The notes under the pieces: model-generated
What the model saw: the letters and a program-made list of their open reading frames with translations, nothing else
Told to the model about the DNA's origin: nothing
Database searches by the model: none
Part shown: in pieces, positions 12,851-24,369 of the stretch
Layout: every line of letters begins with the position of its first letter
How positions within the stretch are numbered: the stretch's first letter is position 1
Position numbers and translations under genes: made by a program
Assembly (NCBI GenBank): GCA_030141605.1
Contig: JAQGDQ010000001.1
Span: 2,638,501-2,702,500, forward strand
Direction: 5' to 3'
DNA: 64,000 nucleotides
Origin: Tubiluchus corallicola
Lineage: Eukaryota > Priapulida > Priapulimorpha > Priapulimorphida > Tubiluchidae

Positions 12851-13714
12851 ATCACCACTAACAATGAAGACTCAACTTACCTATATATGTATATATATTT
12901 GAAACAAATCACTCGTGTGCTTATAGCTAGAGTAGGGAGCCACTTTTGCTTATAATTTCTTATCGTAACCCTTTGACCCACCTGAGTTATGACCCGAAAA
13001 TCGTCAAAATACGTCTATTTTTGAGAAGCAATTACTCCTACATCAAGCGCCATCTATACAAACTGAAAAAAACATGTAAACTATTATGCCTTGGCTGTCG
13101 GAACCGGCTCAGTTTTATCGAACGCTGAACCGCTGCCATTTTACTGGACCTCAAACATGCCATTGTCAGTAATATGCTTAATACACTTAACGTATACGAC
13201 AATTGCAAAAATTGCATGGTTTCCTTTAAACGCTCTACGAACAGAACCCATAAGTCGTACAGGAGCGTGCGATGCACCATTGGATTCGCAAAGAAATGCG
13301 AAATGAGACATACTATGTCGCAATTGCAAGTCAAATTTCTTTTAACCACAAAATGGCAATAAGAAAGAAGTTAGATACCGAGAATGTGAAGAGAAAACTT
13401 TTGAGTTATTCCGACAAGTTGCGTATCTCCGAAACTATACATCCAGAACGAAAACAACAGCAGATTCTGAGTGTCAAATTTTCGACCGAACATCCTATTT
13501 ATTGCCATGTTCTGGCTACACGTAACTCGACGCGCGACTGTGATATACTACATCAGATTTAACGTTTTATTTCGAATCCAATGATATATGGTGCGCCTCT
13601 GTAGGACTTATATCTTCCATCACAAAGCGTTTAAATAAAACCATGTCGATACCTGATATGTCAATGGTGACTTCTATATACAGGTAAGTTAAGTCTTCAT
13701 TGTTAGTCACGATT

Positions 13715-15350
13715 ACACTGGCGAAAAGATAGACTGGCGAAAAAGTAGACTGACGAAATGTTGATTGACGAAAAGGTAGACTGGCGAAGAAGAAGACTGA
13801 CGAAAAAGTAGACTGGCGAAAAGGTAGACTGGCGAAGAAGTAGACTGGCAAAACAGTAGACTGGCGAAAAGGTAGACTGGCAAAAAATAGACTGGCGAAA
13901 AGGTAGACTGCCGAAAAGGTAGACTGCCGAAAAAGTAGACTGGTGAAACAGTAGACTAGCGAAAAGGTGGACTGGCGAAAAAGTGGAAACAGTAGACTGG
14001 CAAAAAATAGACTGGCAAAAAGGTAGACTGGTGAAACAGTAGACTGGGGAAAAGGTAGACTGGCGAAAAAGTGGACTGGCGAAACAGTAGACTGGGGAAA
14101 AGGTAGACTGGCGAAAAAGTGGACTGGCGAAACAGTAGACTGGGGAAAAGGTAGACTGGCGAAGAAGTAGACTGGCGAAAAGGAAGACTGGCAAAAAATA
14201 GACTGGCGAAAAGGTAGACTGCCGAAAAGGTAGACTGCCGAAAAAGTAGACTGGTGAAACAGTAGACTAGCGAAAAGGTGGACTGGTGAAACAGTAGACT
14301 GGCAAAAAATAGACTGGCAAAAAGGTAGACTGGTGAAACAGTAGACTGGGGAAAAGGTAGACTGGCGAAAAAGTGGACTGGCGAAACAGTAGACTGGGGA
14401 AAAGGTAGACTGGCGAAAACGTGGACTGGCGAAACAGTAGACTGGGGAAAAGGTAGACTGGCGAAGAAGTAGACTGGCGAAAAGGTAGACAGGCGAAAAG
14501 GTAGACTGGCGAAGAAGTAGACTAGCAAAACAGTAGACTGGCGAAAAGGTAGACTGGCAAAAAATAGACTGGCGAAAAGGTAGACTGGCAAAAAATAGAC
14601 TGGCAAAAAGGTAGACTGCCGAAAAAGTAGACTGGTGAAACAGTAGACTGGGGAAAAGGTAGACTGGCGAAAAAGTGGACTGGCGAAACAGTAGACTGGG
14701 GAAAAGGTAGACTGGCGAAGAAGTAGACTGGCGAAAAGGAAGACTGCCAAAGAAGTAGACAGGCGAAAAGGTAGACTGGCGAAGAAGTAGACTAGCAAAA
14801 CAGTAGACTGGCGAAAAGGTAGACTGGCAAAAAATAGACTGGCAAAAAGGTAGACTGCCGAAAAAGTAGACTGGTGAAACAGTAGACTGAGGAAAGGGTA
14901 GACTGGCGAAAAAGTAGACCAGTGAAACTGTAGACTAGCGAAAAGATGGACTGGCGAAAAAGTGGACTGGCGAAAAGGTAGACTGTCTAAAATGTAGACT
15001 GGGAGAAAAGTAGACTGGCGAAAAGGTAGACAGTCGAAAAAGTAGACTGGCGAAAGGATAGACTGGCGAAAAGGTAGACTGGCAAAGAAGTAGACTGGCA
15101 AAACAATAGACTGGCAAAAAATAGACTGGCGAAAAGGTAGACTAACGAAAAAGTAGACTGGTGAAACAGTAGACAGGGGAAAAGGTAGATTGGCGAAACA
15201 GTAGACTGGGGAAAGGTAGACTGGCTAAAAAGTAGACTGGTGAAACAGTAGACTAGCGAAAAGGTGGACTGGCGAAAAAGTGGACTGGCGAAAAGGTAGA
15301 CAGTCGAAAAAATAGACAGGCGAAAAGATAGACTGGCGAAAAGGTAACTG
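13715..15350 (-). repeat. 16-bp tandem array with higher-order structure, right arm of copy 2
   Basis: About 100 units, mainly TAGACTGGCGAAAAAG with variants GGTAGACTGGGGAAAA, CAGTAGACTGGTGAAA and AAATAGACTGGCAAAA. The variants recur in the same order: about 13877-14125 is repeated at about 14189-14430, and about 14486-14590 at about 14757-14850. Multi-unit blocks have therefore been copied, as in satellite DNA. The 381-aa and other long minus-strand ORFs here are artefacts of a stop-poor array. Confidence 0.85.
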
Positions 15351-15359
15351 GCGAAGTGG

Positions 15360-17320
15360 GAGAAGCCCACTAGCTTCTCCCTCGCTGTAATAATTTTGAT
15401 TTCACTAATCATAATTACTCATTTTCTTTTCGCGTACGTTTGCAATTGATAGAAAACCATATTTTGACATAATTTAGTTTTTACATTTTCATTTCAACAC
15501 CTACTAAGCCTTCGGAGTAGATGTAGCTGATTCTCTAGCTTTATTCTCACTGATTCTCTAGCTTCTGATTACGTTTTTTTAAATTTATATAGGATATTGT
15601 TGTGGTAAATCTTGCTAGTAAATTAAATAGCTTGATCAATGCTGCATGGTGCTTTTTGAATATATACAGCAGTTAATCTGACTGATAATTATTTATTAAC
15701 AATAATGGGTACATTCTCAGAATACCGCGTTAATTACTGTTTTGTTAATTCCAGTTTTATAGGCGAAACTGCTTGGCAATCCTTTGAAGGTTAAAGTTAA
15801 AACAAATAGTTATAAAGAAGAATTCGTGGCTATGAAAACATGTGACAGAAATCTAAGGAGTTGCATGAAAAGTGAACTTTGCATTAAAAGTATAGGAAAA
15901 ACACACATTTTTCCTTGAATGTGGAAAACTTGTCAGTATGATAGCAAAGTACTACAGTATTTACAGACATGTATGCACTAATGTGTGACCATAAGTAACG
16001 TCGAGCAGCATACAAAGTGAAACCATTTGCAGTAGTATGGAAATGCAGCAACAATTATTTCGCACATTAGTCAAACGACCGATTGTATAAAATTTTTGTA
16101 TTTTGCTATTGGAAAATGACTGATATTCAAAATGCTTACTCATATTTACGCAGGATTAAAAACGACATAAATTTAGAACAACAAAATTAATATTGACTGC
16201 GGTATGCAATGAATCAAAGACATAATTTTGAACCAGCCACGTTAACCCTAACCTTAACCAGGTTACATTCACGACTGGCTCATAAGTAAAGGTAAAAAGG
16301 TTGGTTTGTGTTAAATTTTAATCAAGTTTGATTTTTTCTTGTCTGAATTTTGTTTGAAAAAGTTAATTATTTAAATCACTTCTATAACAATCTGCAGTCT
16401 CAAAAATCTCGAGATATTTAGCGTTAATAACCAATTAAGAAACAATTATATTACGCGGTTAGATTGATCAACTTCATAATATTGATATTATAAACGTTGA
16501 AATTAAAAAGCGAAAGGGTTAACCATCAAATCATTTTTATCAAAAGGCAGACCTCAATTTGTTGACACAACTCTTGACGATGTTACGATGTTCAATATTG
16601 CTTGGAACAAATTGAGCGCCGGTCTTCTCCGGAAATGAGTGAAGAACAAAACAGGAAGTTTTAAATCTTGTTACGCCACCGGCTTCCTGTTTGGGTAAAA
16701 TTACTCTACGGGCTTCTTTCAGAATTGAAGAAAATTCCGCCATGGTTCATGTGGAAATTCTACTTTGTGATATTTCATCCGTAAAGTTTTCGTGATCAAA
16801 TTGTTTTTTAAACACTCTCTGGACAACAATTGGATTATTTTTGCGTTTTTTGTCTGTGAGAAATTTCTGTGGCTGAGTTGAGTGGTTAATGGGGTAATCC
16901 TGGGGATGAAGTGCGTAAGGAATGAATAATAAAATGACGCCTCTTACCGCGCGTCTGTAAACGATACGTGTGAAAAATTGCCTGTGTAGAAAAATACGTT
17001 TATTGAATTTCAATCACAACGTTAAGGTATATGAGTCGTTGATAGAGTAACTGCTTGAGATAAGCGTCGACCATGGATTTTGTGTCAGCTCTCTAATTGT
17101 ACTTCTCGCTCTTGAACAATAGCAAGATGTATTGCAGTTGTCTGGAAAGAATGCGTTTGTGTAATTAATGTATATCTGTAAATAGCTGTGGAAAAAACCT
17201 TTATTATTTATGCCTTTTCACGACAGAATATAGTGCTATCTTCTAAAATAAGGAAATGCTTTAAATTAATTTTAGGTAAAGATTGGTAATATTCGCAATA
17301 ACTAATGAATAAATGGAATT
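15360..17320. other. no gene seen
   Basis: AT-rich sequence. Minus-strand ORFs at 16540-16743 (67 aa) and 16747-17013 (88 aa) start with Met but show no domain, and no splice structure links them. A real exon cannot be excluded. Confidence 0.35.
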
Positions 17321-17324
17321 CAAG

Positions 17325-17605
17325 GAAGGAAGGAAGGAAGAAACGAATGAACGAAAGAAAAAACGAATGAATAAATGAACGAATAGACGAATAAATGAAT
17401 GAATGAATAAGTGAACAAATGAACGAATAGACGAATAATGAATGAATGAATGAATGAATGAGTGAATAAACGAACGAACGAACGAACGAACAAATGAACA
17501 AATGAATGAACGAATTAATGAATGAGTGAACGAGTGAATGAATGAATGAATGAACGAACGAACGAACGAACGAACGAACGAACGAAGGGAACGAACGAAC
17601 GAATG
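17325..17605. repeat. tetranucleotide array (GAAC/GAAT)n
   Basis: Imperfect GAAC, GAAT and GAAG tetramers over about 280 bp. The minus-strand ORF rich in S-F-I-H-S and S-F-V-R-S is a shadow of the array. It lies just downstream, on the minus strand, of a probable LINE RT tail. Confidence 0.85.
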
Positions 17606-17739
17606 GATCAGATGGCCAAACGAACAAACAAATTTATCTCACGAATAAACAGACCTGAAAAAAATAAATTTGGAAGCGGCCATACGTGTCCACGGAGAGA
17701 TTTTTGGAAATAGAAACAAACAAAAATATAAGTGAATAG

Positions 17740-17985
17740 AAGTCATTTAGGAAGGAGCCAAGGATGAATGGCTCTGAGAGCATCTTCCAGTGATAAACGA
17801 GGATTAATGTAACTGCAGCCTTCTTCGGCGCACTACAGAGTTGAGACCAAATCAGGCCTGAGTAGATTTATAATACGATTCCCCATTCTACTAATTGTGT
17901 TAAAGTAACAAGTTGTGACACCAGCCCAAATGGTAAAAACAGAAAATAGTCTCAGAACAATACAAGCATCCGACTTTTTAAATAC
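17740..17985 (-). pseudogene. probable LINE reverse transcriptase C-terminal tail (relic)
   Basis: The minus-strand translation contains W-A-G-V-T-T, then N-T-I-S-R-M-G-N-R-I-I and, after an in-frame stop, S-L-E-D-A-L-R-A-I-H-P. This order resembles the end of ORF2 in L2/Rex/jockey-like LINEs (a W-x-G block, an I-I-G-like block, then L-x-D-x-x-H-P-L). At least one stop interrupts it. The tetranucleotide tail beyond it fits LINEs that end in short repeats. This is recognition by eye only. Confidence 0.35.
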
Positions 17986-18107
17986 GCTCTTAGCTAAAGA
18001 GTGCAGTGTAAAGATAAGCCGTGAGTGTAAGTATGCAATATGCTAAAAAGAATCTTTTTGATGAATGGCCATGGATATAAACTATTTAACATGCTTTATG
18101 TAAAAGA

Positions 18108-18235
18108 TTCTGTTCTGTTCTGTTCTGTTCTGTTCTGTTCTGTTCTATTCTATTCTATTCTATTCTATTCTATTCTATTCTATTCTATTCTATTCTATTC
18201 TATTCTATTCTATTCTATTCTATTCTATTCTATTC
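18108..18235 (+). repeat. pentanucleotide array (TTCTG)n(TTCTA)n
   Basis: Compound microsatellite: a block of TTCTG followed by a longer block of TTCTA, about 128 bp, near perfect. The ORF across it is a shadow. Confidence 0.95.
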
Positions 18236-18239
18236 AATA

Positions 18240-19610
18240 ATGAAATCACATTAGCTTTACTTATATAGTACCATTACTTATACAAACGTCACTGCACTGC
18301 AGTATAGTCCTTATGCATACATTGTAGTTTACAGCCATGCTAATTCAAACAGCCGGAAGCCATTCACCTGAAAATAGCAGTTTCTTTACTTAAAATGCTG
18401 GGTAAATGCACAAGTAATTACTTGATCGAGAAAGTAATTAACGTTACCTTAGAAAGTGTTAAAACTCGAAAAAACGAAAATAATTATTTCCATCCAAGTA
18501 ATAACGCTTCTCTTTCACCATATTGGTTTCCTTAAACATCAATAATTATTTCGGCTACAATTACGTGCTAATATAAAACGCTGTAACAAAACAGGTAGAC
18601 AACAGACTATTTCTATTAACACATAAAACGTTTTCTTCATTAGTCTCTAGGTTACAAAGAAGCTTTATAGATTTTTTTCTCTGAACTAACAGTGTACCTT
18701 CAGAATTTTCCCTTTTTACAAATATTTATACCCAAGCTAGAATATTTTGTCCACTGACGTTTTGTAACAAAACATGTATATATAATCCATTCTTTTGATA
18801 GCACATCCCAAACGGTTATATTTTTAAATATATCTCTTGTTTGTATACTCATGCTAAAACAATTGGTGACCGCCTTACCACCTTTGCTAAAGCTTTCTAT
18901 TTTCGGTGGTCTACCAATTCTATATAATTTGTGCTTTTGATGCTATTTTCTTATACATTTCATTTGGTTATTTAATTTTAGTACGTTAGTGATTCTGTTA
19001 GTTATCATGTAAAACTAAAGAAATGTTTTTTGCGATTTTTCGTGTGGTTTCTTTTCTTTGCTCCCGGTTTTTATATTACTTTTATTTTATATTTTTTACA
19101 TATGGTCTTATTAAACATTTTATCGAAAAAACTGTATGTTCTAGCCAATAACTTAAGCAGTTGCGCTATACATAGTGGAATATTTAGTTAATGCGAAAGG
19201 CGCTTTGCTGTTGCTGCATGTGTTACATGTTTATCAGAAAAATGTTTACGCAAAAATCAAGAGAGGTTATGAAAGGGGCAAAAAATTTATAGAATGTTCG
19301 CGAACTACTTAAAGAAGCATCATCACTCATCAGCACGTTGTACGTGTATAATCACTGCTTATAATTGGACGACCCAATAATCAATAAGTGTAATAAATGT
19401 AATACGATGAAATGCATAAACAACTTTGGTGGGTTCGCTCTATCACTGACTGTCACTTTTTAAACTTTTTAAAATTAAAATTATAAGTTAACCTTGAAAT
19501 TAATAACTTCATGTTGTTTCAGAGAGGCAAAACATTTAAGGATTATATGTAATGTTATACGCTGTTAACTCAAAAAGTTGTGAAAATATGAGAACACAGA
19601 TAGAACTGAG
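18240..19610. other. no gene seen
   Basis: AT-rich sequence with no recognisable ORF, RNA gene or repeat. Confidence 0.45.
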
Positions 19611-19619
19611 ATAATAGGT

Positions 19620-20120
19620 TACATACGTTAGTTGAACACAGGCAATTTTGAGCACAGAACATTTTGAAACATAGGTTATTTGGTCACAGACAATTTGAAC
19701 ACATGGGTCATCTCGACAAAGTAATTTGTATACGTAGGTTAGTCGAGCACAAGGGTTATTTGGACACATAAAATATTTGAACATAAGGGAATTTGGGCAC
19801 ATAGGACAATTGAACACCAGTATTCTGGACACTAGGTGTTTTGGACACATAGGTAAGTTGAACACAGGTTTCTTTTGACGCATGGGCACTCTGGACACAT
19901 ATTTGTAATTTGGACATCAGGTATTTTGAACACATGGGACATCTTGACACAAGTTATTTTGGACAACAAACATTTTGGACACAAGTTGGACATTAGTTTT
20001 TTGGGCACGTAAGTCACAAGGTACTTTGGACACAAGGACACATAGATTATTTGGACACGTAGGCTATTGAGATAGGTGTTTTGGATGCACATGGCATGTG
20101 AACATATAACTTGTTTGGGC
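19620..20120. repeat. degenerate minisatellite, core TTTGGACACATAGGT
   Basis: Roughly two dozen diverged units of about 17-21 bp with core (T)TTGGACACA(T)AGGT or TTGAACACAGG. Three minus-strand ORFs (64-120 aa, rich in V-Q-L-T-Y-V-S-K words) are different frames of the array. An isolated similar word (TTTGAACACATAAAT) occurs near 20619. Confidence 0.7.
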
Positions 20121-20178
20121 AGACGCAAGTCATTTTAAAAATCGAAGCACGTAATATGAGCTCGCAGTTAATTTGGCT

Positions 20179-20179
20179 T

Positions 20180-20256
<77 letters not shown>

Positions 20257-20259
20257 TAT
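20179..20259 (+). repeat. trinucleotide array (TTA)n
   Basis: About 27 copies of TTA in a row, essentially perfect. The poly-leucine ORF over it is a shadow. Confidence 0.95.
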
Positions 20260-21586
20260 TAGGCATAAGAATAAATATACGCATTTTATACATGAGTAAA
20301 TGTAAACAGTAAAATTATATAGCCATGATCGATACGAAGCTTGTGCCTACCACTGTGTGCCATGCATGACAGCAAGGAACTAAATGCTCAAACAGTCACT
20401 GCCTGTCATCCATCGATTGTAGGTCACCTTTAACCACGGATCCTAGCTCAAATTCAAGTTCAACCTGAACTTTTTCATATGTTCTTCATTTCGGTCATAT
20501 TTGATTCTAAAATTACATTATTAATTAGTAATTTTGAATTTAGGTTTATAAAAAAATAAACCGAATATACAAGATTGTGATTTTTAAGCAGTTGATTTTT
20601 AACCCATGTAGATAATTTGAACACATAAATTGTTTAGACAAGGTACCATTTCGATTTAAACTAGACATGGTGCCATTTAGCAACATCAGCTATTTAGTTA
20701 TATCATGTTCTTGAGGACATGATGAATTTAAACAGCTTTTTTCCAAATTTAAGGGATTTCTGGCGTCTAAAAACGTGAATCATTCGAAAGATCTATTATC
20801 TATTTTGCATAAGATTCTTTTTCTAACTATCTCGAACCCAGCTCCCCAACTGTAGTCTGCAAAACAGAGTTATATAAATATGTCGATTAGGGAGTTTTCA
20901 TAGAAAGTGGACATCCGCATGCTGCGACGGTAGCTGTGGCGATTACAATAATTGCGACTGGTACGATGCGACGATTGCTACAGCTACGACGTGATTTCTT
21001 GCCACATCTTTTCCCCGCTAATTAAATGTGAATATAGCACTTTAAGTATGATAATAATGCTTTACATGTTAACGTGTTTAGCTATTAGTTAAGATAAAAT
21101 GAATATTGAAGGAGAAGAATGGTAATAAAGTTGGTAATAAAAACTTTTTAGTACGAACAGTTTGTCATGTGATGAGAATTTTGCCTGACTAACCGCAGGC
21201 GCCGCACATATGAATGAGTTTCGGCGTTCTCGCTGGCAATTGCTGCAAGCACAACTTCCTGAAAACAATGTATATGGTTAGCCTTTTGAAAATTGATCAA
21301 TTCGCGATCATTAATCGGGCATGGTAAGATAAACCGCTTATTTCAATATTTCTGGAAAGTCCACATACCAAAGTCTGCGAACGGATAAAAGTCATGCAGA
21401 GCTTTTCGTAACTCTTGGACTCTTTTACAGATTATGTTGTTCTTGCAGAGTAAATAGCTTCAGTGTTTTATTGTCCAAATTATCAAAAATAATCTGTCAT
21501 GTTGCCAAGCTTTGTTTCTGGCATGAAACGCGAATGCAGCAGAAATGTAAATTCGGCACAAACTGTATTGACTTGGTTGAGATTCC

Positions 21587-21638
<52 letters not shown>

Positions 21639-21990
21639 TTGAGATTCCTTTCAATAAAGATTCCCAAATTTCGACAGCAAAAATAAGCCTAAAAATGTCT
21701 CATTATATATATTTTTATATATATATATATATATGTATATTCGCGTTTCATGTCAGAAACAAAGCTTATATATAATATAGTATATAAATAAAATATGGTA
21801 TTTGACATAAACCAAGAAAATCTGTGTACGCAGTAGAGAGAAAACAAAACTTATATAATTTAATTTGAATATATTTAAGCATTTTCATAATAGCATGTAC
21901 GTACTTCAAATTCTTTTGAGACGTTGTTGAGCAAAATCTACATCATTTACTTGATCAACCAGTCATCGATTATTTTGTACTTTCAGAAAA
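20260..21990. other. intergenic upstream of the GPCR; AT microsatellites
   Basis: No gene is seen. AT dinucleotide tracts lie at 21591-21636 and about 21713-21734. A polypyrimidine tract ending in TTTCAG at 21981-21986 looks like a splice acceptor and suggests that upstream 5' UTR exon(s) of the GPCR lie somewhere in or before this stretch. Confidence 0.5.
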
Positions 21991-21995
21991 TTAGG

Positions 21996-23087
21996 ATGGA
22001 TGCCGGGGATTACGAAGATCACGTTGTAAAGCTGGTGGGCTTAATGATTGAAGACTGTAATTCTAGTTTTTCTTACAACAACAGTTCCCAAGTGATGGCA
22101 TTCCATACCATGTTACAACAGCAAGACACCATATTTCCAGTCACTTGTGCCATTATTATTATTGTCGGTTTGGTTGGAAACGGGCTGACTATTTTAAGCG
22201 TGTTATGCAACCCGGACATGAGGTGTGGCGCTAATATTTTGATAGCTAACATATCGGTCGCAGACATCTTGTTTTTGATATTCTGCTGCATGCCAGAAGC
22301 AGTACGATATCAAATGTGGTACTGGCCGTTTGGTAAGGGAATGTGTAAAGTTATGTACTTTTTTGCATCTGTGACATTGTACATGCGTATCTACACGCTG
22401 CTGTTGTTGAGTGTCGAACGGTTGCTGTCTCTGATGCATCCGGACATCAACCGTCGAGCGATGTACCTGATCATTGAGGGTGTCTTGTGGTTCGTTCTTT
22501 GCCTTAATAGCTTATTTGGCCCAATCGTGTCTGTTGTCACGCAGCTGTGCTACCCTTGGGAACGCGAACTGTATGAATGGTGTGTTCTAATGGGAGACAC
22601 TTTCAACGAATTTTGGTGGGGTATGTTCACCTTCTCGTTCCTTCTGCCATTGACTGGTGTAACTGTTATATTCGTCGTAATTATTTACCGTTATTGTTGT
22701 GGATATTCCCTGGGACGTACAATGGGAGAAGTACCCGATGCAAAATCAACAACGGTGACTGTCTTGCTAATGAGTGTTTTTTGTGTTGTTTGCTGGATGC
22801 CATTGTATTCCATTATGTTATCTCAGACTGGAGGAGCCGATGACATTCGCAATCACATAGAAATCTTCATTCACATGGGCCAAAGAGCTCCCATTGCTTA
22901 CATAATAGGCTATTGCAACATGTGCATATACCCGCTGTTGTACGTCACTTGTATGCCAGCATTCAGATGCGAATATACTCACTTGTTTTTGCTGAAGTGC
23001 CGCCACTCTGTGGCCAGGCGAACAAGAAGGGAGCAGTCCGATATGCTTGAAACAAGTAGTCTTAATCAGGCCACCATAGAATTGTGA
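21996..23087 (+). CDS. class A (rhodopsin-like) peptide-type GPCR
   Basis: 363-aa seven-transmembrane receptor with its coding region in one exon. The start at 21996 (M-D-A-G-D-Y) is preferred over an in-frame ATG at 21924 because a TTTCAG acceptor lies 9 bases before it and the extra residues look like translated intron. The N-terminus has N-x-S sites at N22, N28 and N29. Landmarks: G61-N62 in TM1, A89-D90 in TM2, W-P-F-G in the first extracellular loop, C117 (disulphide partner probably C185 or C196), E141-R142-L143 for DRY, W165 in TM4, P218 in TM5, C266-W267-x-P269 in TM6, and Y312-P313-x-x-Y316 for NPxxY. The tail ends in a basic R-R-T-R-R stretch. It is closest in style to allatostatin-A/galanin-type neuropeptide receptors. 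The ligand is unknown, and the unusual ERL and YPxxY motifs may alter G-protein coupling. Confidence 0.88.
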   Translation: MDAGDYEDHVVKLVGLMIEDCNSSFSYNNSSQVMAFHTMLQQQDTIFPVTCAIIIIVGLVGNGLTILSVLCNPDMRCGANILIANISVADILFLIFCCMPEAVRYQMWYWPFGKGMCKVMYFFASVTLYMRIYTLLLLSVERLLSLMHPDINRRAMYLIIEGVLWFVLCLNSLFGPIVSVVTQLCYPWERELYEWCVLMGDTFNEFWWGMFTFSFLLPLTGVTVIFVVIIYRYCCGYSLGRTMGEVPDAKSTTVTVLLMSVFCVVCWMPLYSIMLSQTGGADDIRNHIEIFIHMGQRAPIAYIIGYCNMCIYPLLYVTCMPAFRCEYTHLFLLKCRHSVARRTRREQSDMLETSSLNQATIEL

Positions 23088-24365
23088 TCTAGAGCTAGAT
23101 GAAGCTATACTGCAACTTTAACCAACTGCTGCACTTCTGTGTAGCTCCCATATAGTTGAGCACAGGCTGCTTCAGGAAATCTAGATTGCGCACAGGTTAT
23201 AGTTCTGGTCAACATTGGAAAATGAGTTGATATATTTTTGTAATTTGATTAGATTAGCCACTTCTCACTCGTTTTAATTGCCGATTTCCTTCATTTTATT
23301 TTCTTTGATATTTCTAATTATGTACATTTTTCTTTTAGTTTCTTAAAAACAAAAATAGAAACAGTCACCGCTGTTGCAAAGCACTTACAGTGCATAAAGT
23401 ATAATTAGGTTTACATGCAGTTGATAGGTAACTGAAGACAACCAAGCCACAGATTTTAAGTAACTCCTGTGTAATATCATGCCTTACAAACTTAACTTTT
23501 TTATTTATATACGTAATGTATATAAAGCTTAACGATGTATTTTTCTGTAAATTTTTAATTTTTAATTACACCTATTAATTATTAATGTTAAATGTATTTA
23601 ATTAACTTCTTCGTCGTCATAATCTCTCTCTATAATTTATAGTTGTTGTCAGTTTTATTAGTTAATTAATAACTATTATTAATTAATCACGATGGAGGGC
23701 TCTCCTCTAAATCAGTAAATACGGTCATTACGTTACCTTGATAATCGTGCATGGATCATAAATCAGACTGTAATAATTATAGCTCCAAAAGGACAAGACT
23801 AATACAAGGCCAGCTTCTCTCTACAATCAAGACTAAATAAGCCCAGTATTTAATTAGCCAAGACGTTACTCGTAGCTAATCGCCCAAATCCAAGTTGATT
23901 CGACAGTATATTATGCCATAAGTTTCATGAATAGTGCTATGAATAATGCTACTGTACATTAAATAAAAGTAATTATATCTTCATTGTACATAATGGTTTA
24001 ATTACAATTATCGCTGTCTCAAATTTGAATAATGTACTATAATTATTACTGACATGATACGAAATAGTGGGGCACAAAAGAGGGAGTTTCACTTCTCTAT
24101 TTTATTTTCAGAGAGAACAATTAAAGTTTTTAAGTAATTACTTAAATTAACTATGCTGTTTATGCTTGTCAAATAAAAAAATTACTAAAATATATATTTC
24201 ACTTCTTACTTTGTATTCAGTCAACTCATTCATTCAAAAGGTGTTTCAGACAAATCTGGGATGCGATTAGAAGTCGGACTTCTCGGTGAAAAACTGGACA
24301 AGTTGGACAAGATAGTGGAATAGCCCATGCACTACTATTGAGCTTTAAAATTAAACTTCTCCGAA
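23088..24365. other. GPCR 3' flank; possible polyadenylation signal
   Basis: AT-rich sequence with no other gene. The first AATAAA after the stop codon is at about 23962-23967, a candidate polyadenylation signal giving a 3' UTR of about 0.9 kb. The true 3' end is unknown. Confidence 0.35.
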
Positions 24366-24369
24366 ATGT

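Larger units (their letters stand above)
12630..15350. mobile_element. foldback-like element, copy 2
   Basis: The left arm (about 12630-12850, some 13 units) and right arm (about 13715-15350, some 100 units) are the same 16-bp word in opposite orientation. The loop (12850-13715) shares sequence with copy 1: 12910-12995 matches 4230-4310, and 13260-13700 matches 5600-5935. In addition 13080-13230 matches 5340-5460 in inverted orientation. The left half of the loop has lost sequence present in copy 1. No transposase is present. The two arms differ more than sevenfold in length. Confidence 0.7.

Noticed and set aside
13956-15101. 381-aa minus-strand ORF with SFRQSTFSPVYFFASL-like repeats, and similar ORFs at 3644-3980, 5930-6565 and 12510-12955
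   Set aside because: Pure translation of the 16-bp tandem array. All three frames give the same 16-residue period, so this is not a protein gene.
3690-15350. Possible CRISPR arrays
   Set aside because: Units are contiguous 16-mers without unique spacers, and the genome is eukaryotic.
3690-15350. Helitron identity for the foldback elements, based on terminal hairpins and CTAG in copy 2
   Set aside because: Copy 1 lacks the CTRR end, and long inverted arms are not a Helitron trait. Left unassigned.
16540-17013. Two Met-initiated minus-strand ORFs (67 and 88 aa) as a small gene
   Set aside because: No recognisable domain, no clear splice sites joining them, and lengths expected by chance.
17208-17627. 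139-aa minus-strand ORF rich in S, F, H and R
   Set aside because: Mostly translation of the GAAC/GAAT array.
19536-20128. Minus-strand ORFs with VQLTYVSK repeats
   Set aside because: Frames of the degenerate minisatellite with no domain.
21924-21995. Upstream in-frame ATG of the GPCR as the true start
   Set aside because: The segment contains a polypyrimidine-TTTCAG acceptor and reads like intron. The ATG at 21996 gives a normal N-terminus.
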